NCBI GenBank assembly: GCA_031289425.1
Contig: JAITPM010000088.1
Location: 1-39,322, forward strand
DNA length: 39,322 bases
Reading direction: 5' to 3'
Source of the DNA: Fusobacteriaceae bacterium
GTDB taxonomy: Bacteria; Fusobacteriota; Fusobacteriia; Fusobacteriales; Fusobacteriaceae
The position numbers and the translations under genes are program-made. Below are positions 25,510-33,932 of this stretch, piece by piece. Below the pieces are notes generated by a model. The model did not search any database, was not told the origin of the DNA, and was given only the letters and a program-made list of their open reading frames with translations. Position 1 is the first letter of the stretch; each line of letters begins with the position of its first letter.

Positions 25510-26631
25510 ATGAATTTGCTTGATATACTTAATTTTTCTAAAAAATATTTAGAAGAAAAAAATTTTAAAAAGGCCAGATTAGAGAGTGAAAAAATTATAG
25601 CTTATGTTTTGAATTTGGATAGAATAAGCCTTTATGCTAATTTTGACAAAAATTTAAAAGAAGAAGAAAAGGAAAAAATTAAGTATTTCTTAAAAAGAAT
25701 GACTTCGGAGAACAAAACATTTGATGAGTTGATATCGACAGTAGAAGAATCACCAAAGAATTACAAAAATGATAATTTGGAGCTTTTGAGTAAAAGTATA
25801 GAATATTTAAAAAAATATCAAGTACCTGATGCTAAGATAGATGCTGAATATATTTTTTCCTATGTGCTAAATGTTAATAGGTTGATTCTTACATTAAATT
25901 TTGCTCAAAAAATTGAAGATCAAAATATAGAAAAAATAAAAAAATTACTTATACTTAGAGGTAAATACAGAAAACCGCTTCAATATATAATTGGAGAATG
26001 GGAATTTTATGGTTATAAATTTTTGTTAGATGAAAGAGTTCTTATACCTAGAGCCGATACAGAAGTACTGGTAGAACAATGTAAACATATCATATTGGAT
26101 ATGGAATGTCCAAAAGTATTGGATATTGGATCAGGAAGTGGGGCTATTGCAATTGCAATAGCTAAAGAAATCCCAACGTCTTTGGTGATAGGTGTGGATA
26201 TAAGTGCAGGAGCTATAGAAGTTTCTAAGCATAATAAAAATCTAAATAAAGTAGACAATGTAGAATTTTTACAATCAGACTTATTTTCTAATGTAAAGGA
26301 TAAAAAATTTAATATTATAATTTCAAATCCACCGTATATTTCTAAAGATGAATATTCTAAACTGATGCCGGAAGTGCAAAAGTATGAGCCTAAGATAGCA
26401 TTGACTGATGACCTAGAAGGATTGAGTTTTTATGAGAAAATATCAAAAGAAGCCTGTGAATATCTGCTAGATGAGAGTTATTTAGCCTTTGAAATAGGGT
26501 ATAATCAGGGGGACGCAGTTAAAAAAATAATGGAAAAAAATAAATTTGATATAATTTTGATAGGAAAAGATTACAATGGAAATGACAGGGTGATAATAGG
26601 AAAAAAACAAGGTGAAATGAATGTTGACTAA
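25510..26631 (+). CDS. prmC: Release factor glutamine methyltransferase PrmC with doubled N-terminal domain
   Basis: 373 residues, about 90 more than usual. The C-terminal Rossmann methyltransferase has the SAM motif LDIGSGSGAIAIAIA (about 204-218) and NPPY (273-276), the hallmark of enzymes that methylate the GGQ glutamine of release factors. The N-terminal helical domain appears twice: residues about 3-63 and 89-150 share the pattern of an 'A(R/K)-(L/I)-(D/E)-x-E-x-I' helix followed by 'YVLN-x-(D/N)-R' and 'L-x-x-NF'. Both copies are full length. The domain normally contacts the release factor. The gene follows prfA and overlaps queA by 11 bases. Start ATG is preceded by GGTGGAGTAAAT. Confidence 0.94.
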   Translation: MNLLDILNFSKKYLEEKNFKKARLESEKIIAYVLNLDRISLYANFDKNLKEEEKEKIKYFLKRMTSENKTFDELISTVEESPKNYKNDNLELLSKSIEYLKKYQVPDAKIDAEYIFSYVLNVNRLILTLNFAQKIEDQNIEKIKKLLILRGKYRKPLQYIIGEWEFYGYKFLLDERVLIPRADTEVLVEQCKHIILDMECPKVLDIGSGSGAIAIAIAKEIPTSLVIGVDISAGAIEVSKHNKNLNKVDNVEFLQSDLFSNVKDKKFNIIISNPPYISKDEYSKLMPEVQKYEPKIALTDDLEGLSFYEKISKEACEYLLDESYLAFEIGYNQGDAVKKIMEKNKFDIILIGKDYNGNDRVIIGKKQGEMNVD

Positions 26632-27652
26632 ATTAGCTGATTATAACTATTATTTACCTGATGAATTAATAGGCCAAAAACCAAGAGAACCAAGAGACCA
26701 CTCAAGACTTATGATTGTAGATAAAAATAATGGTAAAATAGAGGAGACACTTTTTTATAATATAATAGATTATTTGAAAAAAGACGATATTTTGGTAAGA
26801 AATTCTACTAAAGTCATTCCAGCCAGATTGTTCGGACACAAAGAAAGTGGAGGTCTTATCCAAGTATTGCTATTAAAAAGAATAGAAAAGGATATCTGGG
26901 AATGTCTTTTGAAACCTGCAAAAAAATTAAAAACAGGACAAAAAATAAAAATAGGCGAAAATTCGGAATTAATTGCTGAATTACTTTCTATTAAAGAGGA
27001 TGGAAATAGGATTTTGGCATTTAAATATGATGGAATTTTTGAAGAAATATTGGATAAACTGGGAAACATGCCTCTTCCACCATATATTATAGAAAAATTA
27101 TCTGAAAAAAATAGATATCAAACAGTGTATGCAATAAGAGGAGAATCTATAGCGGCACCTACTGCAGGGTTACATTTTACGAAAGAATTACTCAAAAAAA
27201 TAGAATCAAAAGGAATAAAAATTTTAGACATTTTTTTAGATGTTGGATTGGGAACTTTCAGACCTGTGCAAGTAGAAGATGCAAAAGATCATAAGATGCA
27301 TGAAGAAACTTTCGAGATAAGTAGTGAAGTCGCTGATATAATAAATAAAGCTAAAAAAAATGGACAAAGGATAGTGTCTGTGGGGACAACCACCACCAGA
27401 GCATTAGAAAGTGCTGTAAATATTAATGGTGATGTTATCCCATATAAAGGGAGTACAAATATATTTATATACCCGGAGTATCGATTTAAAGTTATAGATG
27501 CTCTTATTACCAATTTTCATTTACCAAAATCTACACTTTTGATGCTTGTATCAGCTTTTTCAACGAGGGAAATTATGCTCAATTGCTATGGGCATGCAGT
27601 AGGTAACAAATATCATTTCTTTAGTTTTGGTGATGCAATGTTTATAAAATAG
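26621..27652 (+). CDS. queA: S-adenosylmethionine:tRNA ribosyltransferase-isomerase QueA
   Basis: 343 residues. Typical segments are YYLPDELIGQKPREPRDHSRLM, NSTKVIPARLFG, ESIAAPTAGLHFTKELL, LDVGLGTFRPVQVED and the C-terminal LITNFHLPKSTLLMLVSAF. It transfers the ribosyl part of SAM to preQ1 at tRNA position 34, giving epoxyqueuosine. The tgt and other queuosine genes are not in the window. The start lies within prmC (11-base overlap), with AAGGTGAA upstream, so translation is coupled. Full length, with no visible defects. Confidence 0.96.
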   Translation: MLTKLADYNYYLPDELIGQKPREPRDHSRLMIVDKNNGKIEETLFYNIIDYLKKDDILVRNSTKVIPARLFGHKESGGLIQVLLLKRIEKDIWECLLKPAKKLKTGQKIKIGENSELIAELLSIKEDGNRILAFKYDGIFEEILDKLGNMPLPPYIIEKLSEKNRYQTVYAIRGESIAAPTAGLHFTKELLKKIESKGIKILDIFLDVGLGTFRPVQVEDAKDHKMHEETFEISSEVADIINKAKKNGQRIVSVGTTTTRALESAVNINGDVIPYKGSTNIFIYPEYRFKVIDALITNFHLPKSTLLMLVSAFSTREIMLNCYGHAVGNKYHFFSFGDAMFIK

Positions 27653-27676
27653 CATTCTTCACATGAGGAGATTAAT

Positions 27677-28237
27677 ATGAGAATTATAGCCGGAAAAGAT
27701 AAGAATAGGATTATAAAAAGTAAAAAAGGGAACGATACAAGACCTACATTGGAAAGCCTAAGGGAGGCATTGTTTTCTATAATAGCGAAATATGTACCTG
27801 AAAGCTATTTTTTAGATTTGTATAGTGGGAGCGGTGCTATTGCTTTGGAGGCCTTAAGCCGTGGTGCCAAAAGGGCGGTTATGATAGAAAAGGATTCCGA
27901 AGCTATTAAAATTATCATAGAAAATATTAATTCTATAGGTTATGATGATCAATCAAGGGCATATAAAAATGATGTTTTCCGAGCCATTAAAATTTTGGGA
28001 AGAAAAAATGAATTATTTGATATAATTTTTATGGATCCGCCCTATTCTCTTAATATATGTGAAAATGTGGTAAAGGCCATAGGTAAAGAAAAAATTCTTA
28101 AAACAGACGGAATAATAATTTGCGAGCATTACTATATGGAAGAGATGAAGAAGGAAATTTTAAATTTTGAAAAATTTGATGAACGAAATTATAGTAAAAA
28201 AATAATAACTTTTTATAAATATAAGGATGAAATATAA
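27677..28237 (+). CDS. rsmD: 16S rRNA (guanine966-N2)-methyltransferase RsmD
   Basis: 186 residues: MRIIAGKDKNRIIKSKKG, then the conserved RPTLESLREALFSII, the SAM-binding LDLYSGSGAIALEALSRGA and the catalytic DPPY in IIFMDPPYSLNI. This is the standard RsmD, methylating G966 in the 30S P site. GAGGAG precedes the ATG. In many genomes coaD follows, but here xseB does. Confidence 0.95.
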   Translation: MRIIAGKDKNRIIKSKKGNDTRPTLESLREALFSIIAKYVPESYFLDLYSGSGAIALEALSRGAKRAVMIEKDSEAIKIIIENINSIGYDDQSRAYKNDVFRAIKILGRKNELFDIIFMDPPYSLNICENVVKAIGKEKILKTDGIIICEHYYMEEMKKEILNFEKFDERNYSKKIITFYKYKDEI

Positions 28238-28285
28238 TAATTTTGATAGTTTTGATAATTTAGGTATAGATAGGAGAGTAATAAT

Positions 28286-28489
28286 ATGAAAAAAAATACT
28301 TTTGAAGAAAATTTAAATTCTATAGATGAAATAATAGAAAAGTTGGAAAATGGACAATTAAATTTAGACGATTCTATAAAAGAATATGAAAGTGCTATGA
28401 AATTATTAAAAGAATCTTCTGAAATGTTAAAAGAAGCAGAAGGGAAAATATTAAAAGTAGGAAATTCGGATATAGAAGAAATCAAATAA
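28286..28489 (+). CDS. xseB: Exodeoxyribonuclease VII small subunit
   Basis: 67 residues with the family pattern TFEENLNSIDEIIEKLENGQLNLDDSIKEYESAMKLLKESSEMLKEAEGKI, two long helices. XseB partners the large catalytic subunit XseA to degrade single-stranded DNA. No xseA is present in this window, so it must lie elsewhere. GGAGAGTAATA precedes the ATG. It is followed 31 bases later by ispA, a very common neighbour. Confidence 0.95.
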   Translation: MKKNTFEENLNSIDEIIEKLENGQLNLDDSIKEYESAMKLLKESSEMLKEAEGKILKVGNSDIEEIK

Positions 28490-28520
28490 AAAATTTAAGA
28501 TTAAAACAATGGAGGATAAT

Positions 28521-29411
28521 ATGAATTTAAAAGAATATTTACTCGAAAATAACAAAAATCTTGAATATGAGATGTCAATGTATTTTAAAGAGTTATCTTA
28601 TCCTCAAGTTATTTCTGAAGGAATGGAGTATGCTGTATTAAATGGTGGAAAAAGAATAAGGCCTAATTTATTATTGTTGACCTTGGATATATTAGGAAAA
28701 GAAAAAGAAATGGGATTTCCTACAGCAATTGGGATAGAGATGATTCATAGCTATTCTCTCGTACATGATGATTTACCAGCTCTGGATAATGATGATTACC
28801 GAAGAGGTAAGCTGACTACCCATAAAAAATTTGGAGAAGCTCAGGGAATTTTGATAGGGGATTCTCTATTGACGCATGCTTTTTATATTTTAACCAAAAA
28901 AAATAAAAGATATTTATCACCGGATAAAATAATACATATAGTGGAAAAAACTGCTGATTATGCCGGAATAAATGGTATGATTGGGGGACAAACCATAGAT
29001 ATTGAGAGTGAAGGGAAAAAAATAGATTTAAAAACATTGAAATATATACATTCCCACAAGACCGGACAATTATTGAAATTGCCTGTAGAATGTGGATGCA
29101 TTATAGGTGATGCGACATATTCACAATATGAAGCTCTACAAAAATATGCAGAATTATTAGGTTTAGCTTTTCAGATAAAGGACGATATTTTGGATGTTGA
29201 GGGAGATTTCGAAAAACTTGGAAAACCTATAGGAAGTGATACTAATGCTGAAAAATCGACATATCCTTCCATAATCGGTATGGTCGAAAGTAAAAAATTA
29301 TTAAATAAAACGATAGAGGATGCTAAAAAAACGATACTTATAGAATTTGAAGAAGATAAAGCTCAATTGATGTTAGAATTGGCTGATTATATAAAAGACA
29401 GAGATAAATAG
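28521..29411 (+). CDS. ispA: Polyprenyl (farnesyl/geranylgeranyl) diphosphate synthase
   Basis: About 296 residues. The first aspartate-rich motif is in HDDLPALDNDDYRRG, the second in IKDDILDVEGD, with GGKRIRP at the N-terminus for diphosphate binding. It condenses IPP with allylic diphosphates, giving chains for undecaprenyl phosphate and quinones. The chain length made cannot be settled by eye. ATG at 28521 is chosen, 5 bases after GGAGG (28511-28515); an ATG at 28509 overlaps that site. It ends the operon, with a hairpin directly after its stop. Confidence 0.94.
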   Translation: MNLKEYLLENNKNLEYEMSMYFKELSYPQVISEGMEYAVLNGGKRIRPNLLLLTLDILGKEKEMGFPTAIGIEMIHSYSLVHDDLPALDNDDYRRGKLTTHKKFGEAQGILIGDSLLTHAFYILTKKNKRYLSPDKIIHIVEKTADYAGINGMIGGQTIDIESEGKKIDLKTLKYIHSHKTGQLLKLPVECGCIIGDATYSQYEALQKYAELLGLAFQIKDDILDVEGDFEKLGKPIGSDTNAEKSTYPSIIGMVESKKLLNKTIEDAKKTILIEFEEDKAQLMLELADYIKDRDK

Positions 29412-29413
29412 AA

Positions 29414-29444
29414 ATTTCCCCTCTCGGTGAGTAAGAGGGGAAAT
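29414..29444. terminator. Convergent hairpin between ispA and the transporter gene
   Basis: An 11-base-pair perfect stem, ATTTCCCCTCT (29414-29424) with AGAGGGGAAAT (29434-29444), and a 9-base loop. On the minus strand it is followed by a T-rich TTCTATTT, so it best ends the transporter transcript. For ispA the tail is poor in T. Both genes point toward it, so it may serve both. Confidence 0.7.
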
Positions 29445-29473
29445 ACATGATATCTACGATAAGAGAAATTTAT

Positions 29474-30781
29474 TTATATTGGTCCTAGAAAAAATGCGCC
29501 TGAAACTGCACCAACTATTATAGTTATCGTACATGCAATCCACAAAGGGATAAAGATATTTCTACAGTGTTGAGTAATCTCGAATCCACCTAATTCTGCG
29601 CAAAGATTCGCTGCTGCTGTCATTGGAGAACATTGAGAACCATGCAACATTACAAATGGTAATACACAAGCTATAGAAGAAAAACCAAAAGTTGCGCCTA
29701 TACCTATCAAAATAGGGAAGAAAGAGTAAAATAATTGATATGGAATAAATACCAATATTGGTACACTTAATAACCCGATTATAACATGAGCATATCTTGT
29801 CATAGATGAAGGAATCAAAGACATTATAGCAGTAATCATACCAGTTACCATACCGGAATCTTTCATAACTCCAACCATAACTCCTATTGCTAAGAAAATC
29901 AAGCATGGGTTTAACATAGTAGCTGCATATTTCTTAATTAAATCTTTTTGATCTTTAGCATTAGGATAATTGACAACCAAAGTAATATCAAAGAATAACA
30001 TGAATAAGAAATAAGTAGGAAGCTTGACAGTCATTAACGTAACAAGACAGCCTACAAAAATAAAGAAATTAACCCAGAACAATTTTGGACGTGCATATGG
30101 ACTAGAAGTAAAATCAAATTGTTTTGCTTCTAGGTTAGCATCTTCTGCTGATATTGTTCTGTTTTTATTTTGCTTGGATACAAAGACTCCTATTATGATA
30201 GCAAAAGCAAATGCAGTCAATGTTCCGGCTACTTGTAAAGGAATCAAATGACGCCACATGTCTACAGGGTTAGCATCTGCAAAAGTAGCTACCATGACTG
30301 CTACAGAACTCCATGGAAGAGCTGTCATAGGGCAAGCGGCCATAACGGTTAATACCAAAAGGTATTTTTTATCTATCCCTAATTTTTTATATAAAGGTAA
30401 TAATGCAGGAATAGTTATCAGATAAGTAGTATTGAATGAGCCATCCAAATGGGCAATAGTTGCTATGACAACTGTAGCTATAAGGATTACATATACATTT
30501 GAACCTGATATCTTGAGTATAGCATTTACGAGAATTTCAAACATGCATGTTTCCGATAATAAGCTAAAAAAGGCTACCGCAAATAAAATTAAAATAACTG
30601 CTGTAAAAGTAGAATTTATTCCTGATTGCACAAACCCTGATATTTTCTTTATATCAAAGCCGCCAAGCAGGGCAAAAAGTAATGGGATTGCAGAAAAAGC
30701 TGCTATTAAATTTACTCTGTTTGATAAAACCAAAATGGTAATTACAGCTAGCATTAAAAAACCAAGAATTGTTAAGTTCAT
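29474..30781 (-). CDS. CitMHS-type citrate/organic acid transporter
   Basis: About 435 residues with 10-12 membrane segments. It begins NLTILGFLMLAVITILVLSNRVN and contains AHLDGSFNTTYLITIPALLPLYKKLGI, TALPWSSVAVMVATFADAN and LHGSQCSPMTAAANLCAELGG. The pattern fits the CitMHS family of the ion transporter superfamily, whose studied members carry metal-citrate with protons. The real substrate may be another di- or tricarboxylate or amide. I moved the start to 30781, 5 bases after GGAGG (30787-30791); an ATG at 30793 overlaps that site. It is divergent from a sigma54 activator and has a sigma54 promoter upstream. Confidence 0.85.
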   Translation of the reverse strand: MNLTILGFLMLAVITILVLSNRVNLIAAFSAIPLLFALLGGFDIKKISGFVQSGINSTFTAVILILFAVAFFSLLSETCMFEILVNAILKISGSNVYVILIATVVIATIAHLDGSFNTTYLITIPALLPLYKKLGIDKKYLLVLTVMAACPMTALPWSSVAVMVATFADANPVDMWRHLIPLQVAGTLTAFAFAIIIGVFVSKQNKNRTISAEDANLEAKQFDFTSSPYARPKLFWVNFFIFVGCLVTLMTVKLPTYFLFMLFFDITLVVNYPNAKDQKDLIKKYAATMLNPCLIFLAIGVMVGVMKDSGMVTGMITAIMSLIPSSMTRYAHVIIGLLSVPILVFIPYQLFYSFFPILIGIGATFGFSSIACVLPFVMLHGSQCSPMTAAANLCAELGGFEITQHCRNIFIPLWIACTITIIVGAVSGAFFLGPI

Positions 30782-30898
30782 ATTTTCCTCCATATTTAGT
30801 TAATGTAGTAATTTTAAAATAATTTTTTTTAAAAAATTATTTTTCCAAAATATTTTTAAATAAATTTTAAACATGTCATCTCTTCATATTATATACTT

Positions 30899-30914
30899 AG
30901 CAAAAGATATGCCA
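30899..30914 (-). promoter_or_regulatory. Sigma54 (-24/-12) promoter of the transporter gene
   Basis: On the minus strand TGGCATATCTTTTGCT: GG and GC elements separated by exactly 10 bases, matching TGGCAC-N5-TTGCW closely. Transcription would start near 30887, with a leader of about 105 bases. Confidence 0.8.
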
Positions 30915-30920
30915 ATTAAA

Positions 30921-31000
30921 ATTTCAAGTTAAAAATATGTAAAATGACTTGAATGATTTCAAATTAAATGTTATGATTTAAATATAATGTTTCAAATGAA
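30921..31000. promoter_or_regulatory. Three spaced TTTCAA repeats, likely activator binding region
   Basis: ATTTCAAGTTAAA (30921-30933), ATTTCAAATTAAA (30956-30968) and GTTTCAAATGAA (30989-31000) are spaced 35 and 33 bases apart, about three helical turns. A reverse copy ACTTGAA also lies at 30947-30953. They sit between the sigma54 promoter and the activator gene, so they are good candidates for the activator's own sites. A TATAAT at 30983-30988 may be the activator's own promoter, overlapped by the third repeat. Confidence 0.5.
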
Positions 31001-31017
31001 TTAGAATGGAGATAATT

Positions 31018-32919
31018 ATGAGTTCACAAATATGTTATGTTACAATGGTTGAAGGTTTGGCAGATTTTGCAGGAGAATTATTTAAAAAAAATAAATATGA
31101 TATTGACGCCCACTACATAGATATAGACCAAACTCCTAGACAGGTGGGTAAATTTATCAAAGAAGGTGCAAAAGTCCTGATTGCACGTGGTGGAGTAGTT
31201 ACAATCATAAAGCAGTCTTTTTCTGTACCGATTATCAATCTTAAATATAATTTTCTTGAGTTTTTTGAGCCGATAAAAAAGGCCTATGAAATATCTGATA
31301 AAGTAGCTCTCATGGGATGGTACAATAGTATTGATAACTTTAATAAATATAAGGCTCTATTGAGTACGTCCCTTCATTATGTAGAATTGTCGCCTACTAC
31401 GGCTGCCGATTGTGAGGATTATATATATAGAGAAGTAAAAAAAGTCGTAGAAATGGGTATAAAAGTGGTCGTAGGTGGAGGAGGAGTTGTAAGAGCTGCA
31501 AAACGACTTAATATACCGTATGTTCATGTAGATATATCTGAGCAGGCATACTTGGATGCTGCTGATGAAGCATTGTATAACTTGTATATATATGAAGAAA
31601 ATCTTAGAAGGAATGAAATAATAACCGCAGTGCTCAATAATGTATTTGAGGGTGCGTTGACCATAGATTCAGGTGGATATATTACAAGTTGCAACAATAT
31701 AGCTCGTAGAATATTGAATCTGCCAAAACATGAAAACAATGAAAAAATACTATTATCTCAATACTTTCCACGTAAAGATACCATAGAAAATGCTATCAAT
31801 GGCAAAAAATTGGTAAATCAATTTTTTACTATAAATAATAATCAAGTAGTTTTGAATGCAGAACCATTATATCTTGATAAGCAGATAACGGGATCAATAA
31901 TAACCTTACAAGAGACAGATACGATATTAAATTTAGAAAAGAAAATATTAAAAAATGCAGTAGCATCAGGACATTATGCCAAATATTGCTTTGATGATAT
32001 TGTCGGTGGAAGTTATGCAATGTCTATGATAAAGGATAAAGCCCAAAAATATGCTGCATCCAACAGCCCTGTGCTGATATTGGGGGAATCTGGGACAGGA
32101 AAAGAGATATTTGCTCAGAGTATCCACAATGCCAGTACTAGAAAAAATAATCCTTTTGTCGCGATAAATTGTGCGGCATTACCTGAGAGTATCCTGGAAA
32201 GTGAATTGTTCGGATATGTAAAAGGAGCCTTTACCGGAGCCAGAAATGAGGGTAAAAAGGGAATATTTGAAATGGCTCATAAAGGTACTATTTTTTTGGA
32301 TGAAATAGGAGAATTTTCGCCGAAAGTACAAGCAAGATTGCTTCGTGTGCTCCAAGAAAAAGAAATTTCCAGAATAGGAGACGATAAAATTATTCCCGTA
32401 GATGTAAGAATAATAGCAGCAACTAACAAAGATTTATGGAAAGCCATGGAAGATGGCAGTTTTAGAGAAGATTTATATTATAGAATAAATGTATTAAATC
32501 TTACATTGCCACCGCTAAGAGAACGTAGGGAAGATATTATGGAAATGATAGAGAGGCTTACTATTCGTGCCGGATTTTCAAAAAAAACATTTGCTTTAGA
32601 GGCTATAGAGATAATATTGGATCAAAAATGGCGTGGAAATATAAGAGAATTAAATAATTTTATAGAAAGATTGGAAGTTATGAGTATAGCAGAAACTATT
32701 ACATTAAATGATGTATGCCAAATACTGGAATTGCCGTTTAAAGAAAAACTTGATTATAGAATAAGCAATGGTAATAGTATCCAAAAAGTAGACGGTAAAT
32801 ATATTTTACATATGTTAAAACAAAATTATGGAAATAAAAAGAAAACCGCTAAGGATTTAGGAATCAGTACAGCCACATTATGGAGACGTCTAAAGGAGAT
32901 TAAAGAAAAAATAAATTAA
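31018..32919 (+). CDS. PrpR-type sigma54-dependent transcriptional activator
   Basis: About 633 residues in the order: PrpR_N ligand-sensing domain (about 1-180, with ARGGVVTIIKQ and GGGGVVRAAKRL), a PAS-like domain (about 195-300), AAA+ sigma54-activating domain with Walker A GESGTGKE, the diagnostic GAFTGA loop, Walker B GTIFLDEIGEF and an arginine-finger region, and a Fis-type helix-turn-helix at the end (NKKKTAKDLGISTATLWRRLKEI). It is a complete activator. The ligand is unknown: PrpR itself senses 2-methylcitrate, but this N-terminal domain is used widely. Start at 31018 has GGAG 7 bases upstream (31008-31011). It stands between two sigma54 promoters, which it probably controls. Confidence 0.92.
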   Translation: MSSQICYVTMVEGLADFAGELFKKNKYDIDAHYIDIDQTPRQVGKFIKEGAKVLIARGGVVTIIKQSFSVPIINLKYNFLEFFEPIKKAYEISDKVALMGWYNSIDNFNKYKALLSTSLHYVELSPTTAADCEDYIYREVKKVVEMGIKVVVGGGGVVRAAKRLNIPYVHVDISEQAYLDAADEALYNLYIYEENLRRNEIITAVLNNVFEGALTIDSGGYITSCNNIARRILNLPKHENNEKILLSQYFPRKDTIENAINGKKLVNQFFTINNNQVVLNAEPLYLDKQITGSIITLQETDTILNLEKKILKNAVASGHYAKYCFDDIVGGSYAMSMIKDKAQKYAASNSPVLILGESGTGKEIFAQSIHNASTRKNNPFVAINCAALPESILESELFGYVKGAFTGARNEGKKGIFEMAHKGTIFLDEIGEFSPKVQARLLRVLQEKEISRIGDDKIIPVDVRIIAATNKDLWKAMEDGSFREDLYYRINVLNLTLPPLRERREDIMEMIERLTIRAGFSKKTFALEAIEIILDQKWRGNIRELNNFIERLEVMSIAETITLNDVCQILELPFKEKLDYRISNGNSIQKVDGKYILHMLKQNYGNKKKTAKDLGISTATLWRRLKEIKEKIN

Positions 32920-32967
32920 AAAAATAAATTAAAAAAATAAAATATTAATAAAAATATTTTGAAAGAT

Positions 32968-32983
32968 TGGCATTAAATTTGCT
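32968..32983 (+). promoter_or_regulatory. Sigma54 (-24/-12) promoter of the MBL-fold hydrolase gene
   Basis: TGGCATTAAATTTGCT, with GG and GC separated by exactly 10 bases. It shares TGGCAT and TTGCT with the transporter's promoter. Transcription would start near 32995, about 35 bases before the gene. Just upstream (32905-32940) are A/T-rich direct repeats of 'AAAAAATAAATT'. Confidence 0.8.
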
Positions 32984-33030
32984 ACATATAATAGTGTCAT
33001 CTTTTCAAAAAAAAATTAGGAGAACGCATT

Positions 33031-33864
33031 ATGACTGAAGAAAATAAAAAAAGGTTAGAGGCACTAAATCAAAAACTTATAAATTTTGTTGAACACCCCT
33101 GGATTTTGAAGCAATCTCCTTTTCATATTGTTGGAGATATATATTTTGTTGGAAATAGCTATGTATCATGTTTTTTACTTGATACAGAAAAGGGATTAAT
33201 ACTCATAGATGCAGCTTTCAAAGAGACTTGTTATCTACTCTTCGATAACATAAGAGCACTTGGGTATAACCCGGAAAAAATCAAATATTTATTGTTATCC
33301 CATGGTCATTTTGATCATTGTGGAGCTGCAAAATTGGTGCAGGAATATTCTGGATGCGAGATATATTTGGGAAAGAGAGATCATTTCTTTTTCACAGAAC
33401 GCCCGGATTTGATCCTTTTCGAAGACCGTGTACCACGATTTGAGATAAATAATTTTTATGACTATGATGGTGTAATGGATTTTGGAAATATTAAAATAAG
33501 ACCTATTCTGACTCCGGGACATACTCCGGGTACGACTACTTTTCTGATTGAAACTATACATAATGGAGAAAAAGTGACTTGTGCTATGCATGGTGGAATA
33601 GGTATCAATGGTCTTACAAGGGATGAATTGGAATCAAACGGATTACCTCTATCATTGCAACAGGATTTTTTGAATTCATTAGAATATCTAAAGACGCTTA
33701 AAGTGGATGTTGTGCTTGCTTCTCACTCACATCAATATAATATGATCGAGAGGTCGACAAAGGATGATGGAACAGGAAAAGCATTTTTTGATAACGAAAA
33801 CGGTTGGCAAAAAATGCTTGACCAATTTATGGAACTTATGAAAAAAATAATTTCAGAAAATTAA
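33031..33864 (+). CDS. MBL-fold metallohydrolase, subclass B3-like layout
   Basis: 277 residues, no export signal. Metal ligands: HGHFDH (H91, H93, D95, H96), the His of TPGHTPGTTT (H164) and a His of ASHSHQYN (H232 or H234). The GNSYVSCFLLDTEKGLILIDAAF start and the ligand set without a bridging Cys resemble the B3/THIN-B branch of the metallo-beta-lactamase superfamily. Most members of this superfamily are metabolic hydrolases. Because it lacks a signal peptide and is driven by a sigma54 promoter next to a carboxylate transporter, a catabolic hydrolase (amide, lactone or ester) is more likely than drug resistance. Substrate is unknown. AGGAGAACGCATT precedes the ATG. It ends at a strong terminator. 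Confidence 0.85.
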   Translation: MTEENKKRLEALNQKLINFVEHPWILKQSPFHIVGDIYFVGNSYVSCFLLDTEKGLILIDAAFKETCYLLFDNIRALGYNPEKIKYLLLSHGHFDHCGAAKLVQEYSGCEIYLGKRDHFFFTERPDLILFEDRVPRFEINNFYDYDGVMDFGNIKIRPILTPGHTPGTTTFLIETIHNGEKVTCAMHGGIGINGLTRDELESNGLPLSLQQDFLNSLEYLKTLKVDVVLASHSHQYNMIERSTKDDGTGKAFFDNENGWQKMLDQFMELMKKIISEN

Positions 33865-33870
33865 GGTTAT

Positions 33871-33911
33871 AAAAAACAGGATTTTATTTTTAAATTAAAA
33901 TCCTGTTTTTT
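33871..33911. terminator. Bidirectional terminator between MBL hydrolase and the arg operon
   Basis: A perfect 16-base-pair stem, AAAAAACAGGATTTTA (33871-33886) with its complement (33896-33911), and a 9-base loop. The A/T ends give a U tract in both directions. It ends the MBL gene (plus) and the arg/isochorismatase operon (minus). Confidence 0.92.
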
Positions 33912-33932
33912 ATTATAAATAATTTAGAACTA

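Noticed and set aside
32905-32960. A/T direct repeats and an AAAATATT/AATATTTT hairpin after the sigma54 activator
   Set aside because: Only A and T pairs, no T run after the stem; not convincing as terminator or operator.
33031-33864. Antibiotic-resistance metallo-beta-lactamase
   Set aside because: The metal ligands fit subclass B3, but there is no signal peptide, and the sigma54 promoter and transporter context favour a metabolic hydrolase.
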